DNA from: Ustilago trichophora
Lineage: Eukaryota > Basidiomycota > Ustilaginomycetes > Ustilaginales > Ustilaginaceae
DNA: 64,000 nt
Assembly (NCBI GenBank): GCA_900323505.1
Contig: OOIN01000020.1
Location: 496,001-560,000, forward strand
Reading direction: 5' to 3'
Shown here: in pieces, positions 1 through 11,010 of the stretch
How positions within the stretch are numbered: the stretch's first letter is position 1
Layout of the letters: the number at the start of each line of letters is the position of its first letter
The notes under the pieces: generated by a model
Told to the model about the DNA's origin: nothing
The model's database searches: none
Seen by the model: the letters and a program-made list of their open reading frames with translations, nothing else
Position numbers and translations under genes: made by a program

Positions 1-143
1 TTTTATGCACCAAAAACAATATTTCGCTTGGCGCGCTCTCCTTTTCAACGGGGCCAAATGATTGCAGCCTATTTTCGCGCTTGTTGTCGTCCTATCTCCA
101 TCATCATTATCTTCTCGCCCTCCTCCGTCTCAAGACTCGATCC

Positions 144-214
144 AGAAGAAGAAAAAGAAGAAGAAGAAGAAGAAGAAGAAGAAGAAGAAGAAGAAGAAGA
201 AGAAGAAGAAAAAG
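144..214 (+). repeat. GAA/AAG microsatellite
   Basis: A nearly pure GAA trinucleotide run ends two bases before the ATG chosen for the first gene. All three forward frames stay open through it (poly-Glu, poly-Lys or poly-Arg), which is why several overlapping open frames appear here. It most likely lies in the 5' leader of the transporter gene. Confidence 0.9.
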
Positions 215-215
215 G

Positions 216-1799
216 ATGTCGGCAGCACCACCAGGAAGAGTGCAACCTGCCACCGACTTCAACCCAGCATCGTACGGCTCGGTCATTCCCGGCACCTCTT
301 ATCTCGAACGAACCACTTCCCGCAGCGAAACACAGGATAGCATCGAAGAAGAAGGTTTCGAGGGCCAAGATGCCGGCACGGCTCACAGCCAGAGTGGATT
401 CACCGAGGATGACGAGGATGTTTCATACACGTACGGTCGCGATGATGGCGAGTCGAGCATCTTGAGCGACTTTGCTTCCATCTTTCATCCCAACGAGTAC
501 ATTGTCGCTCAACAGAGGCTCGATGAGCAGGATCGCAGCGACTTTGGCTCGTACGACGAGGAACGCCAGCCCATCTTTCCTTCTTCGTACAGCAGCAGGA
601 GGCAGTCGGCCACTGCATTCTCGCATCGTCGACCCTCGGCAGTTTCAAGCCTTCGCCCTTCGATTCTCTCGCATCGTCGACCGCACCAGATTCCCGAAGA
701 GGAAGAAGTTTTGCACCAAGGTTCGGCGTGGTCAAAAGTCCCCACCGAACTCGGAGATGTCAGTGGCATTTCGCTCCGACAGGCTCTTGTCGATCCTTCC
801 ACTACTCCTGGCTCCAACCTCGGACTGATGCTCATCGCCGTCAGCCAAGTTTCGTACTCGACCATGAATCTCTTTGTCAAGCTTCTCGACGACCGTGAAG
901 GTCAGGGGGACAAGGAGGCGATCGGAGCACTCGAGATCGTCGGTTTGGAATGCCTCATCATCTGGATTGGCTGCATGCTGGCCATGTGCATGGCAAAAAC
1001 AGAGCACATTTTGCTCGGCCCACCTGGTGCCCGTATGCTGTTGCTCGCCAGAGGCATGTTTGGATTCGCCTCGACGCTTGCGCTCTACATCTCTCTACAC
1101 GCTCTTTCGCTGTCAGATGCAACCGTCATCACTTTCCTCTCGCCCCTCGCTACCGGTTTCCTCGCCCACGTAATGCTGCACGAACCGTTCACCTTGCGCG
1201 AGCGCATCGCAGGTGTATTGTCGCTCGCCGGTGTCACCCTCATCGCCCGACCTTCTTTCCTCTTCGGTAACAACGCCGGTCAAGGCGTTCCCGAAGATGG
1301 AGATATCGAAATACCTTTGCCATCCGAGCCAGGCTCGGCTTCAGAAGCTGCACGCATCATTGGTATCCTCGTTGCCCTCGGAGGAGTCGTCCTCATGGCT
1401 GGCGCATGGGTCTGTCTACGTCGCATCGGAAAACGCGCATCTACCTACCACTCCATCTCCTACTTTGCGCTATGCAGTTGGATATCCAGCTTTGTCGCAA
1501 TGTGGGTCCTCAACCAACCGTTTGTCATCCCATCTTCAACCCTCTCGTTGCTCCTCTTGCTAGGAGTGGGTCTCTTCAGCTTGCTCGCCCAGGTATTCCA
1601 GACTCTAGGACTCCAAAGAGAATCAGCAGGTAGAGCTGCAACCATGTCATATCTCCAAATCATCTTTGCGCTCACGTGGCAATTGCTCCTCTTTGGCTCA
1701 ATTCCAGATTGGGTATCAATCGCAGGAAGTATCATCATCCTCGCCAGCGGGGCCTGGGTAGCACTAAGCAAAGAAGCCGCTTCAGCTCCCATCCATTGA
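216..1799 (+). CDS. DMT-superfamily (EamA-type) membrane transporter
   Basis: Predicted 527-residue integral membrane protein of the drug/metabolite transporter superfamily, resembling SLC35G-type EamA proteins. About 190 hydrophilic, Ser- and acid-rich residues come first, probably cytosolic. Two EamA-like halves follow, with roughly ten hydrophobic helices in all. The first half contains the stretch LSDATVITFLSPL followed by the loop HEPFTLRER and a glycine-rich helix, a usual EamA pattern. The second half ends with the QRESAGRAATMSYLQ segment and a last helix pair. I chose the ATG at 216, directly after the GAA repeat, because the frame upstream is only repeat-encoded polyarginine. The substrate cannot be read from sequence. 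No intron is needed. The family call is fairly secure; the function is open. Confidence 0.8.
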   Translation: MSAAPPGRVQPATDFNPASYGSVIPGTSYLERTTSRSETQDSIEEEGFEGQDAGTAHSQSGFTEDDEDVSYTYGRDDGESSILSDFASIFHPNEYIVAQQRLDEQDRSDFGSYDEERQPIFPSSYSSRRQSATAFSHRRPSAVSSLRPSILSHRRPHQIPEEEEVLHQGSAWSKVPTELGDVSGISLRQALVDPSTTPGSNLGLMLIAVSQVSYSTMNLFVKLLDDREGQGDKEAIGALEIVGLECLIIWIGCMLAMCMAKTEHILLGPPGARMLLLARGMFGFASTLALYISLHALSLSDATVITFLSPLATGFLAHVMLHEPFTLRERIAGVLSLAGVTLIARPSFLFGNNAGQGVPEDGDIEIPLPSEPGSASEAARIIGILVALGGVVLMAGAWVCLRRIGKRASTYHSISYFALCSWISSFVAMWVLNQPFVIPSSTLSLLLLLGVGLFSLLAQVFQTLGLQRESAGRAATMSYLQIIFALTWQLLLFGSIPDWVSIAGSIIILASGAWVALSKEAASAPIH

Positions 1800-2031
1800 T
1801 CACCCCGCATTCATCTTTTCGCCTTCGGTCCATTCTTGCTCGTTCTCACCGTCATCCTCATCATCATCGTCATCATCTTCACCATCAACGTCAATAACAG
1901 TTTCGTCTCCCATGTCACGTTTAGCAGATTTCGCAGTTTATAGTTTACGCAATTGACTCGGCTCGTGTATGCAATGTATAATAAGCGCATCGCAATAATA
2001 AAGTAAGTTAGCAAAAAGTGGTAATCTCATT

Positions 2032-3731
2032 CTAATTCTTGGCCGGATGACCCTTTCTAGCGACCCGCAGACAGTTCCTTTCCAGCTGTCCGTCATCGTC
2101 ATCATTGCTGCTTCTAACGGTAAAGACCTGGATCTCGCTATCGCGGAGGATGTTCTGGCTCTGACAGTCGACAAAGTCATCAGGTTCGGCTACGCCTTGA
2201 AACACTCGTCGGATGCGAAGCCTGAACTGGACGGTACCATCTGATCCGAGGTTGCCGTACTTGATGGCTTGCTGGACGCGACTACGAGGAATAGTGAAGA
2301 TGTCGGCTTGCTGATTGAACTTGAGGATGCGTTGCACGCAGGGGAGGTTGCCCGAGAGTCGCTCCGAGCAAGGTTCCATCGTGGTGTACAAGTCGAGTTC
2401 GAGTGTTTGCACTGTACTGTCGTTCTCTGATTTGCTGCTGGGCTTGAATTCGGAGGCGAGCTTGTCAAGGGCGCACTGTTCGGCGTGTGTATTGCCGGGA
2501 AGCTCGCGCGAGAAACCAGTAGCGAGGATCTCTGATGCGAACGACGAAATGTCCGCATCGCTCGAAGGGCAGATGACGCAGCCAACGCAGAAGGCAGTGT
2601 CGGTGGGGGGAGACTTGTCCGCCTCGTTCAAGGCGATCTCCATCATAGCATAGTGGCGTGGTAGGCGGCCAACATCGTTGCCTCGCGCGAATTTTGCGGC
2701 TGCCTGGGCACTGTTGACGGGTGTGGCAGCGGCTCTGCGGGCTTCCCACTCGCGCCTCCATGCGCCGTACTCTCCTTCGATGCCTCCGTCCCTCCAGACC
2801 GCCCAGCTGTCCCTGATGCGGAAAGCGATAGCAATGGGATGGTCGAGCAAGATTTGCCGGATGGGAGGAGAGGGATGGAGTTCTGGCATGATGATATCGC
2901 TCAAGGTGGAGGATCGTCTACGAGGCTTGTTGCGATGTCGCACGACATTTTTCTTGTCCTTGTCCAGGCCAGGTCTGGCAGCGGCAGTAGTGTTAGTGCT
3001 AATCGGCTGAAGAAGGCGGTTGGCACGAATGGCCAAGGGGGAGGAAGACTCTGACACTGCGAGCGGGGCAGGCAGCCGCAGCGGTCTTCTTGAGAGGTGT
3101 TCGGTAAAGTAATAGTAAGTTGCTCCAAACGCAAGACCGATAGAAAGGCCAATTATAATTTGCAGAGGGGTATGGTAGTGCAGATGATGCCTCGAGTAGC
3201 AGGTGAGGACGGAGATGGACGCAATCAAAACCATGGCAAGGGCATGCTCGAAGCGCCTCATGGAGTTGATCAAGGTGCGAGGCTTGAGGAGTGGAGGGCG
3301 GTTGAGGTAGAAATGCAGAAGAAAGAATGCGGCAAAGAAGCCGAGGAACTGCGAGTGGGACGAGGGCATTCCGTATCCAGCTCCGAGATTACCTGTAGGG
3401 CGAGGCTGCTTGATGAAGCGCTTGAGTGCCCAGTTGAGCCCCTCACATGCGAGCTGGCCGATGAGCGCATTGATGAATGTCAACTCCCGGCGGAGCAGGA
3501 TGATTGTCACGTAGGAGCACAATAGAAAGATGGGTGACAGAGTGACCAGAGCAAGTAGCTTTGCCAACGGATCCTCCGGGTCGTCTGTGGCAGCAGAACG
3601 GGAGAGGTTGAGTGAGCATAAGTGTGCGTATATTCAACGTCAAGATGGACGTAGTGCAACTCACATTGGACATGGGTGAGGCCTAGGGAAGCATAGTTGC
3701 TCGGGTCGATGGCGCTCGTGCCCTTTGCCAT
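2032..3731 (-). CDS. Dolichyldiphosphatase fused to a C-terminal pyrimidine deaminase-like domain
   Basis: Two-exon gene: exon 1 3731-3665, intron 3664-3585 with a GTGAGT donor, exon 2 3584-2032; 539 residues. Joining the exons restores the LTHVQY-type start typical of dolichyldiphosphatase (CAX4/DOLPP1), the ER enzyme that recycles dolichyl diphosphate for N-glycosylation. PAP2 motifs are complete: KRFIKQPRP (about 77-85), PSSHS (96-100), and SR (153-154) with H160. The IRDSW...EYGAWRREW segment resembles the normal DOLPP1 C-terminus. The reading frame then runs on without a break into a zinc deaminase domain with HAE (389-391) and TTMEPCSERLSGNLPC, whose cysteines are about 428 and 438. That pattern resembles the DRAP deaminase step of fungal riboflavin synthesis (Rib2 C-terminal domain). 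The first half is secure; the deaminase substrate is inferred. Confidence 0.85.
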
Positions 3732-4133
3732 GATTGCAGGATGTGTAGGCTGGCTCGCGAGCTCAGCACACGTTGTCGTCTCTGGAAAAGATGGTGGTGA
3801 TGGTGTCGGCGATGGTAGTGATGAAATTGATGATGAAGAAGAGGTTCGAGTCGTCACTCCAAAGGCGAAATGAATGCAATCGGATGGTCCGAGCTCAACC
3901 TCCACGAAGTGACACTTTTTTCACCGGGAAAATCGACATAAAAAAGTGTGACTTTTTATCGGCCAATTAATTTTTGGTTTTCTCTTTTGAAACCATCACA
4001 TCGGTCGGTATAAGCCGAACCTCGACAAGTCATCTCGAATCGGATCACCCGACACACTTGACCAACTGCATCGTCACCATCGTCACCGCCTACATCATCT
4101 CAAATTAGCCACCCCAAAGACAAGACCTGGACT
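3732..4133. promoter_or_regulatory. Divergent promoter between the dolichyldiphosphatase fusion and the OTU gene
   Basis: About 400 bases separate the two divergent start codons, so both promoters must lie here. The only clear structure is an inverted repeat with arms 3909-3921 and 3940-3952, listed separately. No coding potential was seen. Confidence 0.6.
3909..3952. repeat. Inverted repeat in a divergent promoter
   Basis: Arms of 13 bases (GTGACACTTTTTT and AAAAAAGTGTGAC) are complementary with one mismatch and are separated by 18 bases. The position between two divergent genes suggests a shared regulatory site, but no factor is recognised. Confidence 0.6.
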
Positions 4134-5808
4134 ATGCCCAAGAAAGGAAAGAAAGCATCGCGTCCCACCGCACAGCACACCGACTCATTGCGCAAAGACA
4201 TAGAGGTGAGATTCTACCATCACCCTTGACGATCGCGCAGACACTCACACACTGACTGCATCGTTTGCACGTATGCTCGTTACTTGATTGCGCCCATGCG
4301 CCTATAGGCAAATCGCGATGCAGCCAGCATTGGCGTCATTGACCCCTTTGTAGACGATGATGGATTCGATATCGCCGACGAGCTACTTGCTGCATTAGAC
4401 GCACGCGACGCCCAAGACGCTGCCAACACACCCAAGCCCGTTCCTACCCCCTCTAACAACAACAGCAACAACACCAACAAAGAAGCAGCTTCCATCATCT
4501 CCGAATCCATCACAAAGACAGACACGAGCCACACCGGCTTGAGAGGAGCTGGTGAGCGTCTTATCAACGGTTTACGGCACCATCACCATGATAACGATGC
4601 TACTGCCACACAAGACTCTGCCGCCCTCGCCGGCACAAGTCCCAACACTGGACGCAGGGCAAGTATTCGCAAACTGTTTGGTAGTAGTCCAAAGAGTCCA
4701 GAACAGTCTCCATTAGATGCCGCACCCAAGAAAAAGGTCAGCCGTCAGCAGCAGCGAAAGGTAATTTGAACGCACCCCCCTCCCCCACTTCAGCCAGCTC
4801 ACAACATCTGCTTCGATCCAAATACTGACGCCCAGCTTTTTTGGCTGTCTGAATGCGGTGTATACCTACAACAGGACCGAAAGGCAGCCGAAGTGGCAGA
4901 AATCCGCAGACAGGCCGAGGAAGAAGTCAAGCTCGGTGCTGGTAAAGCGGACGAGGCCGAGGTCGAACGTCAAGGTATCTCGGCCATGTGTACTGCTCTC
5001 GGCGTCAACATGCACGAGATAAATCCCGATGGTCATTGGTGCGTACCTTTTACATCTGATGATTCTCTTTGTAGTAGCATACTAACCTTTCTTCAAAATG
5101 TTCTGGTTTTGGCCTCGGGTAATAGCTTGTACGCCGCGGTAGCAGACCAACTCAACCTGCGCAAAAAGGTCTCGAATCCGACCGACTATAAAGCCGCCCG
5201 TGCAGCCACCGCACAAGAGATGCGCACCCATCCCGACGAATACAAGCCTTTCATTTCCGATTCCGACGAGCACATGGCGGGCATTATCAACAAGGAAGCG
5301 GGCACGTTGAATAGCGAGCAGGCGCAAGAGAGTGAGTTTGACCTCCATTTCACGGCTACATACGAGCAAGTGTTGACTGACCACTTGTGCTTGGATTGTG
5401 ACACTGATACTGATGCTGATTCTGGGTACTGGTCTTGGCGGTAGAGTACTTTCTCGACTACTGCGCAGCGGTGGAAAACACGGGTGTCTGGGGTGGCCAA
5501 CCCGAAATTTTGGCCCTTTCCAGAGCATTTAGGACCCAGATCAACGTGGTCCAGGCTGGCGTACCGGTGCTTAAAGTTGGAGAGGGAGAGTATGACGGTG
5601 AACCCTTGTTCATCTCGTATCATCGCAAGATGTATGGTCTTGGCGAGGTGAGTTTGCAGCTCTTCGTTTCACAATGTTGAGTTGTGTGAATCGTTTACTG
5701 ACCCTTACCCTTTGTGTCATCTTTGGTTAACTCTTTTGCTGTGATTCTCATGTCGTCGGGGACGGTGTACAGCACTACAACTCGTTGCGTCCTGCACCAC
5801 CAGCTTAG
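4134..5808 (+). CDS. OTU-domain cysteine protease (OTUD6-like deubiquitinase)
   Basis: Six exons placed by frame and splice signals: 4134-4205, 4308-4760, 4875-5038, 5126-5331, 5445-5647 and 5773-5808; 377 residues. The first exons encode a charged, low-complexity region with a basic coiled-coil-like stretch (KKKVSRQQQRK, then DRKAAEVAEIRRQAEEE), as in OTUD6. The OTU catalytic motif PDGHC is split by the third intron and supplies the nucleophile at about residue 230, followed by LYAAVADQLN. Exon 5 gives YFLDYCAAVENTGVWGGQPEILALS, and joining exon 6 restores the GLGEHYNS motif with the catalytic histidine at about 367. Such enzymes cleave ubiquitin chains, and OTUD6 proteins are linked to ribosomes and translation. 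The exon density is unusual for this window. Family identity is strong; individual splice borders are well supported because each restores a motif. Confidence 0.88.
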
Positions 5809-6857
5809 AGGACGTTGCTTGATACCAAGGCCGAAGACCGCGACGTAGACTCACCACAATACCTGCTTATTTGTCTTTGAACGATGAATCGTTTCGGTCA
5901 ACAAGGCTAACTTCCTGAATCAGAAAGGAAAGAGAGGATTTGCGCTTGTGCAAAGTGCGATTGCTCGAATCACTCGATGTGCTGGTATCTCGGTAGCGAG
6001 AGTGAGATTGTCAAGCTGTCAAGTGCGAAAGCGTGGGAGGATTCTGACTTGTAGCATCATAATTTGCACAAGCATTGTATTGAGAAAGCTCGATGCGAAT
6101 GTTGGGAGTGCTGTATGCTTTTGCTGCGCATTTGGCCGATTTCACGGCTCGTTTTGCCTGGCTTCTGTGGTTGCCATTCGACTGCTTTCGCTAGCCAAGA
6201 TGGTTTGCAAAGAAGCACTATCACAAACACGAACAAAATCCCAATAAAGAAGCAAAACATTTCGGTCTCTTCCCCCTCCCCCTTCAATCAGATTGATGAC
6301 CAATATCACACACGCTCAACATTTGTCACCCCAAAACACACATCGCTTCCAAAACACACTCCAACGACACTCACCGTATACAAACCGACAATTCGTCTAC
6401 AAGTATCCATTCTCGCTTCGACAACAAACCAGGCAAAAACCAAACCAAATCAGCAACGAAAAACCAACCAAACAAGACAAAGCAATGCAGCAGCAATTCC
6501 GACATTCAAGAAAAGTTCAAGTTCGGATTCAAATTCGACAAAAGTAAGAAGAGCGATTGATGTATACACGACTAGAGAAAGGAAAGACAAGGAAAAGAAG
6601 ACTTGCTAAGCGATGGATGGCACACCTCAAACCTCCCACAATCTCTTTTCTATATGGATGGAGAGCAGAGAAGAGGTAGGAATGTATGCGTGTGTTTTGC
6701 GGGAGAGAGAGAGAGTTAGTAGAATGCTGTGGATGAGATGGGCAACTCGAGAAGAATTTCGTTCTGAGAGCTGTTGACTGATGCATTTTGGTTCTGTCAG
6801 AGCAGATACGAAGCTGTTTGTTGGTGGATTTTAATATAGTTATCGCGGAGGGGCTTT
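5809..6857. other. Intergenic region between OTU gene and homocitrate synthase
   Basis: Convergent 3' flanks. The strand is strikingly A/C-rich between about 6235 and 6610, and a short GA run sits near 6708-6720. The open frames here are low-complexity and show no family motif. I see no gene. Confidence 0.6.
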
Positions 6858-8183
6858 TTAAGCGGTGGCAGCAGTGCCGTTCTCGATGGAACGGGCGTAG
6901 TTCCTGAGAATCGAGTCAACGTCCTCCATTGTCTGTTCACGGACGTCGGCGAGCTGCTTGATCTTGGCGGTGACCTCCTTGACCTGTTCCTCGGTGAGGC
7001 TGAGTTCGAGCTGTTCACATCTCGACTTGACGGCGTTCCAACCGGTCAAGCGATGGCCGATCGAGACGTATCGGCTCATGCCAAAGTCTTCGGGACGAAT
7101 GATCTCGTATGTGGAAGGGTTGGCGAGAATGGCCTTGGCGTGAATGCCGGCCTTGTGGGTGAAGGCGCAGTAACCGGTGACGTAGTTGTTGAAGGGGACC
7201 TGGATCTGGACGGCCTCGGCGACGAGGTTCTCGACCTCACGGAGGGCCTTGAGGTTGTACTTGCTCATGACGTATTCGCGATCGGCGGTGTACATACGGG
7301 CGATGAAGCCACCAAGGGAAGGGATACCGTTGCGCTCACCGATACCAAGAACCGAGGTGTCAACGTGGGTGGCACCGGCCTCGAGGGCAGTATACGCGTT
7401 GGCAATGGCACATCCAGTGTCGTTGTGGAAGTGGCACTCAATGTCGCATCCAACGACGCCACGAAGAGTGCGGACCAGGTCGTAGACCTGTCTTGGGTTG
7501 GCAACACCGACGGTATCGGCGATACCGACACGGTTGACGCCGACCTTGTCGACGGCTTGGTAGATGCTGAGCAAGTCGACCAAGTCGGAACGGAACGAGT
7601 CCTCGGTGGAGAATCGAATCTCGATGCCCTTGGACTTGACAAACTGAATAACCTCGATGGCGGTCTTGGTGATGTAGGTCATGTCCTTGCCGTGCGAGTA
7701 TTCACGGAGGAACTTGGAGGTGCCCATGACGACATCGACACCGTCGACACCGGTCTCGACGGCGATCCTTGCATCGTCCATGTGGCATCGAATGTGAGTG
7801 ATGACCTTGGCCTTGAGACCAAGCTTGCAGATAGCCTCGCAGTCCTTGCGCGACTGTTCGGAAGCGGCGGGGGAAGTAAGCTCAATGCAGTCGACACCAA
7901 ACTTGTCGAGAGCCTTGGCGATCTTGATCTTGGTCTCGGTGTCGAAGAAGGCGTTGGCAAACTGTTCACCTTCACGAAGGGTGGATTCGATGATCTTGAA
8001 GTTGGAGGTGTTGCTCAAGAAATCCGAGTAGCGAGTGTTGAAAGGCTGAACGTTGCCGACGTTGCCATTATCCTTGGCGACAGCACCGTTGGTGTTGGGA
8101 GCCGAAGTGTCGATGGCGACATGGGTGTCGGGGGCAGTGCCGTTGACCTGCTGAATGGAGGAGGGTTCGGAGTGATCGCACAT
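6858..8183 (-). CDS. LYS20: Homocitrate synthase
   Basis: Catalyses acetyl-CoA plus 2-oxoglutarate to homocitrate, the committed first step of the fungal alpha-aminoadipate lysine pathway. The 441-residue model starts at the ATG at 8183. The open frame runs upstream for another 72 residues, but these look like leader sequence and are not conserved in type. Hallmarks are [17 protein letters not shown] (about 64-80), the HFHNDTGC metal site followed by [21 protein letters not shown] (second HCS/IPMS signature), and [10 protein letters not shown] near the regulatory end. Length matches fungal Lys20/Lys21/Lys4 proteins, and it is a single exon. Activity in this family is subject to lysine feedback; nothing in the promoter shows this directly. 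The symbol follows yeast usage and does not distinguish LYS20 from LYS21. Confidence 0.95.
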   Translation of the reverse strand: MCDHSEPSSIQQVNGTAPDTHVAIDTSAPNTNGAVAKDNGNVGNVQPFNTRYSDFLSNTSNFKIIESTLREGEQFANAFFDTETKIKIAKALDKFGVDCIELTSPAASEQSRKDCEAICKLGLKAKVITHIRCHMDDARIAVETGVDGVDVVMGTSKFLREYSHGKDMTYITKTAIEVIQFVKSKGIEIRFSTEDSFRSDLVDLLSIYQAVDKVGVNRVGIADTVGVANPRQVYDLVRTLRGVVGCDIECHFHNDTGCAIANAYTALEAGATHVDTSVLGIGERNGIPSLGGFIARMYTADREYVMSKYNLKALREVENLVAEAVQIQVPFNNYVTGYCAFTHKAGIHAKAILANPSTYEIIRPEDFGMSRYVSIGHRLTGWNAVKSRCEQLELSLTEEQVKEVTAKIKQLADVREQTMEDVDSILRNYARSIENGTAATA

Positions 8184-9237
8184 GATGAGTAACAAGGGTT
8201 GGTTTACGAGGATAGATGATGGTGTAAAGACAGAAGGAATGGAGAAGCGAGATGAGTCTGACTGCTCTGCTGCTTTGCTCCTCTTGAAAAAGATTTCGGG
8301 GATTCGCCGAGAAAGTGTGTGGGAGCCAAGTATGACTGAAAGTGCGTGGTTGCAGAGCGTGATAAGAGACAGAAGAAGAGAGGAGAGGTTGATTTTCAAG
8401 AAGAAATTCCAATTTCAGCCCTCTTTGAATCAACGACGAGTCAGACGCAGCATCATTGAGAGAAAAAAAAATGCGGGATAAGGCGGGGGAACCGTCATGT
8501 CCCACTCCCCTCTTTTGACTTCATATCCACATGTTTAAAATGTGAGATCGATTCGACACAGCCTCAGCTTTCATCTTGATGGCAAAAGAAGACACACAGT
8601 CACAGAGAGTCAGCAGCCATCGGAATCGGACCTCATCCGAACATAGGAGAAAGGGAGCATTTTGATAGATCGCAGCTGAAATCGTAGACGATGTCGTTTG
8701 TGTATAAATCGATTGAATCTGAATGGTTCGTCTTGGGGTCTATGTCTGTTGCCCTTGCTAGCTTGGCGCGTTACCCGCTCTCTGCTGGTGGGTCGGCTTT
8801 CAACTTTCCCAACGGGGGCGAGTCACCTGTCTATCCGGTTAAGCAGCCAAGTTTTGCCACCGCGCCACACAGACAAGAGAAAACAATTTTTGCGATTTTT
8901 TTTTTTTTTTGGTCAACAGTATCTCGTACGAATAAGGCAGTAGGTCCAAATGCACTCAGCGGTAATTGCTCTGCTCGGCTGCGTCATTCGGCGCGAAAAA
9001 TTTGAAGCGAGCCAGCGAAGAGCGAGAGACCCCAACTGACTCGACTTGCCTCTTTTTCACAGACAGCATCGGGTGGGTGATTCAATCGGGAATGACCGTG
9101 GTCATCGTCAGATCGGATCTGTTCACACTCAACTTTGCTTCTCACACAACCAAACTCCAAGGGTAACGACTTCAATCCCAACAGAAAGCAATTCTATTTC
9201 CAAGATGGTGACGGAATAGCATAGGCAAGCTTGGGAC
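8184..9237. other. Intergenic region upstream of homocitrate synthase and downstream of alkaline phosphatase
   Basis: Contains the presumed homocitrate synthase leader and promoter, a run of about 16 T near 8896-8910, and the 3' flank of the phosphatase. No convincing coding sequence or RNA gene was seen. Confidence 0.55.
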
Positions 9238-11010
9238 CTAGAGCTCCTCGCGGTGGGCGTTCGAATGCGACCTCTCTTCCAGAGTGGCACCGCCGACACG
9301 CGGGCCGTGGATCCTCCTCATCAACGGCTCGTTCTCTGCATGCGAGTCAATGTGCAGATCCCTCTTTTCGCTTGCCGACCTGTTAGGAATGACACGAGCC
9401 AGACCACCGTGGTAGTGTTCCAAGTTGTCGGTGAAGGCGTTCAACTTGCTACCCCAGTTGTTGTACCAGCTGTAATCCGATCCGTTGTTCAGCTTTTTCG
9501 TGATGGTGCCGAGGTCCAGGTTGAGGTACGAAGCAATCCATTCACCGATCCACGTGTTTTCGTGCGAACCGATCACCGAAGCACGACGCTGCTGGTATCG
9601 CTTGTACTTTTCCGACCACACATCCTTGGGTTTGGCCTCGTGGTAGTAGAGCCCGACCGAAACACCAGAGTGACCCGTCGTCGACCAGCCAAGATGCGCA
9701 CGCCAGTTGACAATAGACGAAAGCCAGACCGTGTAAGGAATCTGGTTCTTGAGCTTGGCCAGATCCACGGCACGCTTGATCTCGCCTTCTTGCACATCCT
9801 GAATTCCCAGTCCCTTGGCAACAACTTCATTCTTGATGTAGTTGCTAAGATCCGTGTCGGTTCGGTTGGCAGCGCCGATCCATTTGGCGGTCTGAGCCGC
9901 CAGAAACTCGGTCGAGTGGGTGGCGTTGAGCAAGACATCAGGATACCATCCGTAATAAGCTTCCTCATCCTCGCTTCTCTGCAAACCCAGGGTGAGTCCA
10001 CCGCACTCGTGATCGGCAACCGAAAACACAATGGTTTCGGGCTCGTGAGGGTTGTTGGCAGCGTTGGCATCCACCCAGTCCACAACGGCCTGCACCATCT
10101 CGTTGTAGGCCAAAATGTCATGAATGTGACCAATGGGATCATTGTTGTGAGCAGCATGGTCGATACGTGCTCCTTCAATCATGATAAAGTAGGGCTCGTT
10201 GGCGTTACGCAGACCGTTGAGCGCCGTCAAAGCCATCTCCTTGAGGCTTGGCTCCACCGTGGCGTTTCGGTCAATCTCGTAAGCCATGTGCGAGCTGGAG
10301 AAGAGAGCCATCGAAGGAAGTTTGAGCGCGTTACCACCTTGAAGGTTGTCAAAGGCGGTGCGGTTGTTGACCAGGTTGAATCCGCGCTTCTTGGCCTCTT
10401 CGACCAAGTTGCGTCCATCTTTGCGGATACCGGGAGAAGTGGTGTTGGGGAGGAAGTGACGCAATCCACCACCCCACAGCAGGTCGACCTGACGACCGAG
10501 TACATAGTTTCCAATCTGCTGGCTTGCAATCTCGTCTTCGGCGTCACGGTCGTCGACGTGGGCAGAGTACGACGCTGGGGTGGCGTGGGTGATGCGGGAA
10601 GTGGTGACAAGCGCAGTGTTGTATCCCTTCGCCTTGGCACCTTCGAGCACGGTACCGCAAGGCTTCTTGTCCGAGTCGACACCAATGTAAGCATTGACAC
10701 TCTTGAGACCACACGAATAGGCGGTTGCCGAAGCGGCCGAATCGGTCACCAACGAGTTGGTGGCGCGAGTGCGAACCTCACCCACCAGCAACTTGTCGAG
10801 AGGCATGGTGACGTTCCAAGCAAGATGCTTTTTGGTTTGCAGGTAGGAACGCGCAAATGTCTCGGAAGCAGGGCCAAATCCGTCCGAGATGAGCTGGATC
10901 ACGTTGGGTTGCTTGTGCTTGTTCCAGTTGCCATTGTTGGGTGCGGCGGTAGCGGTGAGCGCCAGGAGCATGATGGCTCCCAGCTGAGCAAAGATTCCCT
11001 CAAGCTGCAT
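9238..11010 (-). CDS. Secreted or vacuolar alkaline phosphatase
   Basis: A 590-residue metal-dependent alkaline phosphatase (PhoA/Pho8 superfamily) that hydrolyses phosphate monoesters. The start at 11010 is chosen because it gives a signal peptide: a hydrophobic run through LGAIMLLALTATAAP, with cleavage likely after about residue 23. ISDGFGP near 43 supplies the first metal-binding Asp. TDSAAS near 90 holds the nucleophile Ser91. MIEGARIDHAAHNND and VADHECGGLTLG supply further metal ligands. Several N-glycosylation sequons (for example NVT and NRT) fit a secretory enzyme. The C-terminus has a dibasic KR about 45 residues from the end and finishes in REEL. No transmembrane anchor was seen beyond the signal peptide, unlike the type II anchor of yeast Pho8. 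Single exon. Confidence 0.92.
   Translation of the reverse strand: MQLEGIFAQLGAIMLLALTATAAPNNGNWNKHKQPNVIQLISDGFGPASETFARSYLQTKKHLAWNVTMPLDKLLVGEVRTRATNSLVTDSAASATAYSCGLKSVNAYIGVDSDKKPCGTVLEGAKAKGYNTALVTTSRITHATPASYSAHVDDRDAEDEIASQQIGNYVLGRQVDLLWGGGLRHFLPNTTSPGIRKDGRNLVEEAKKRGFNLVNNRTAFDNLQGGNALKLPSMALFSSSHMAYEIDRNATVEPSLKEMALTALNGLRNANEPYFIMIEGARIDHAAHNNDPIGHIHDILAYNEMVQAVVDWVDANAANNPHEPETIVFSVADHECGGLTLGLQRSEDEEAYYGWYPDVLLNATHSTEFLAAQTAKWIGAANRTDTDLSNYIKNEVVAKGLGIQDVQEGEIKRAVDLAKLKNQIPYTVWLSSIVNWRAHLGWSTTGHSGVSVGLYYHEAKPKDVWSEKYKRYQQRRASVIGSHENTWIGEWIASYLNLDLGTITKKLNNGSDYSWYNNWGSKLNAFTDNLEHYHGGLARVIPNRSASEKRDLHIDSHAENEPLMRRIHGPRVGGATLEERSHSNAHREEL

Noticed and set aside
7053..8192. Plus-strand 379-codon frame opposite homocitrate synthase
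   Set aside because: Repetitive Gly/Asp/Val composition caused by the codon bias of the real gene on the other strand.
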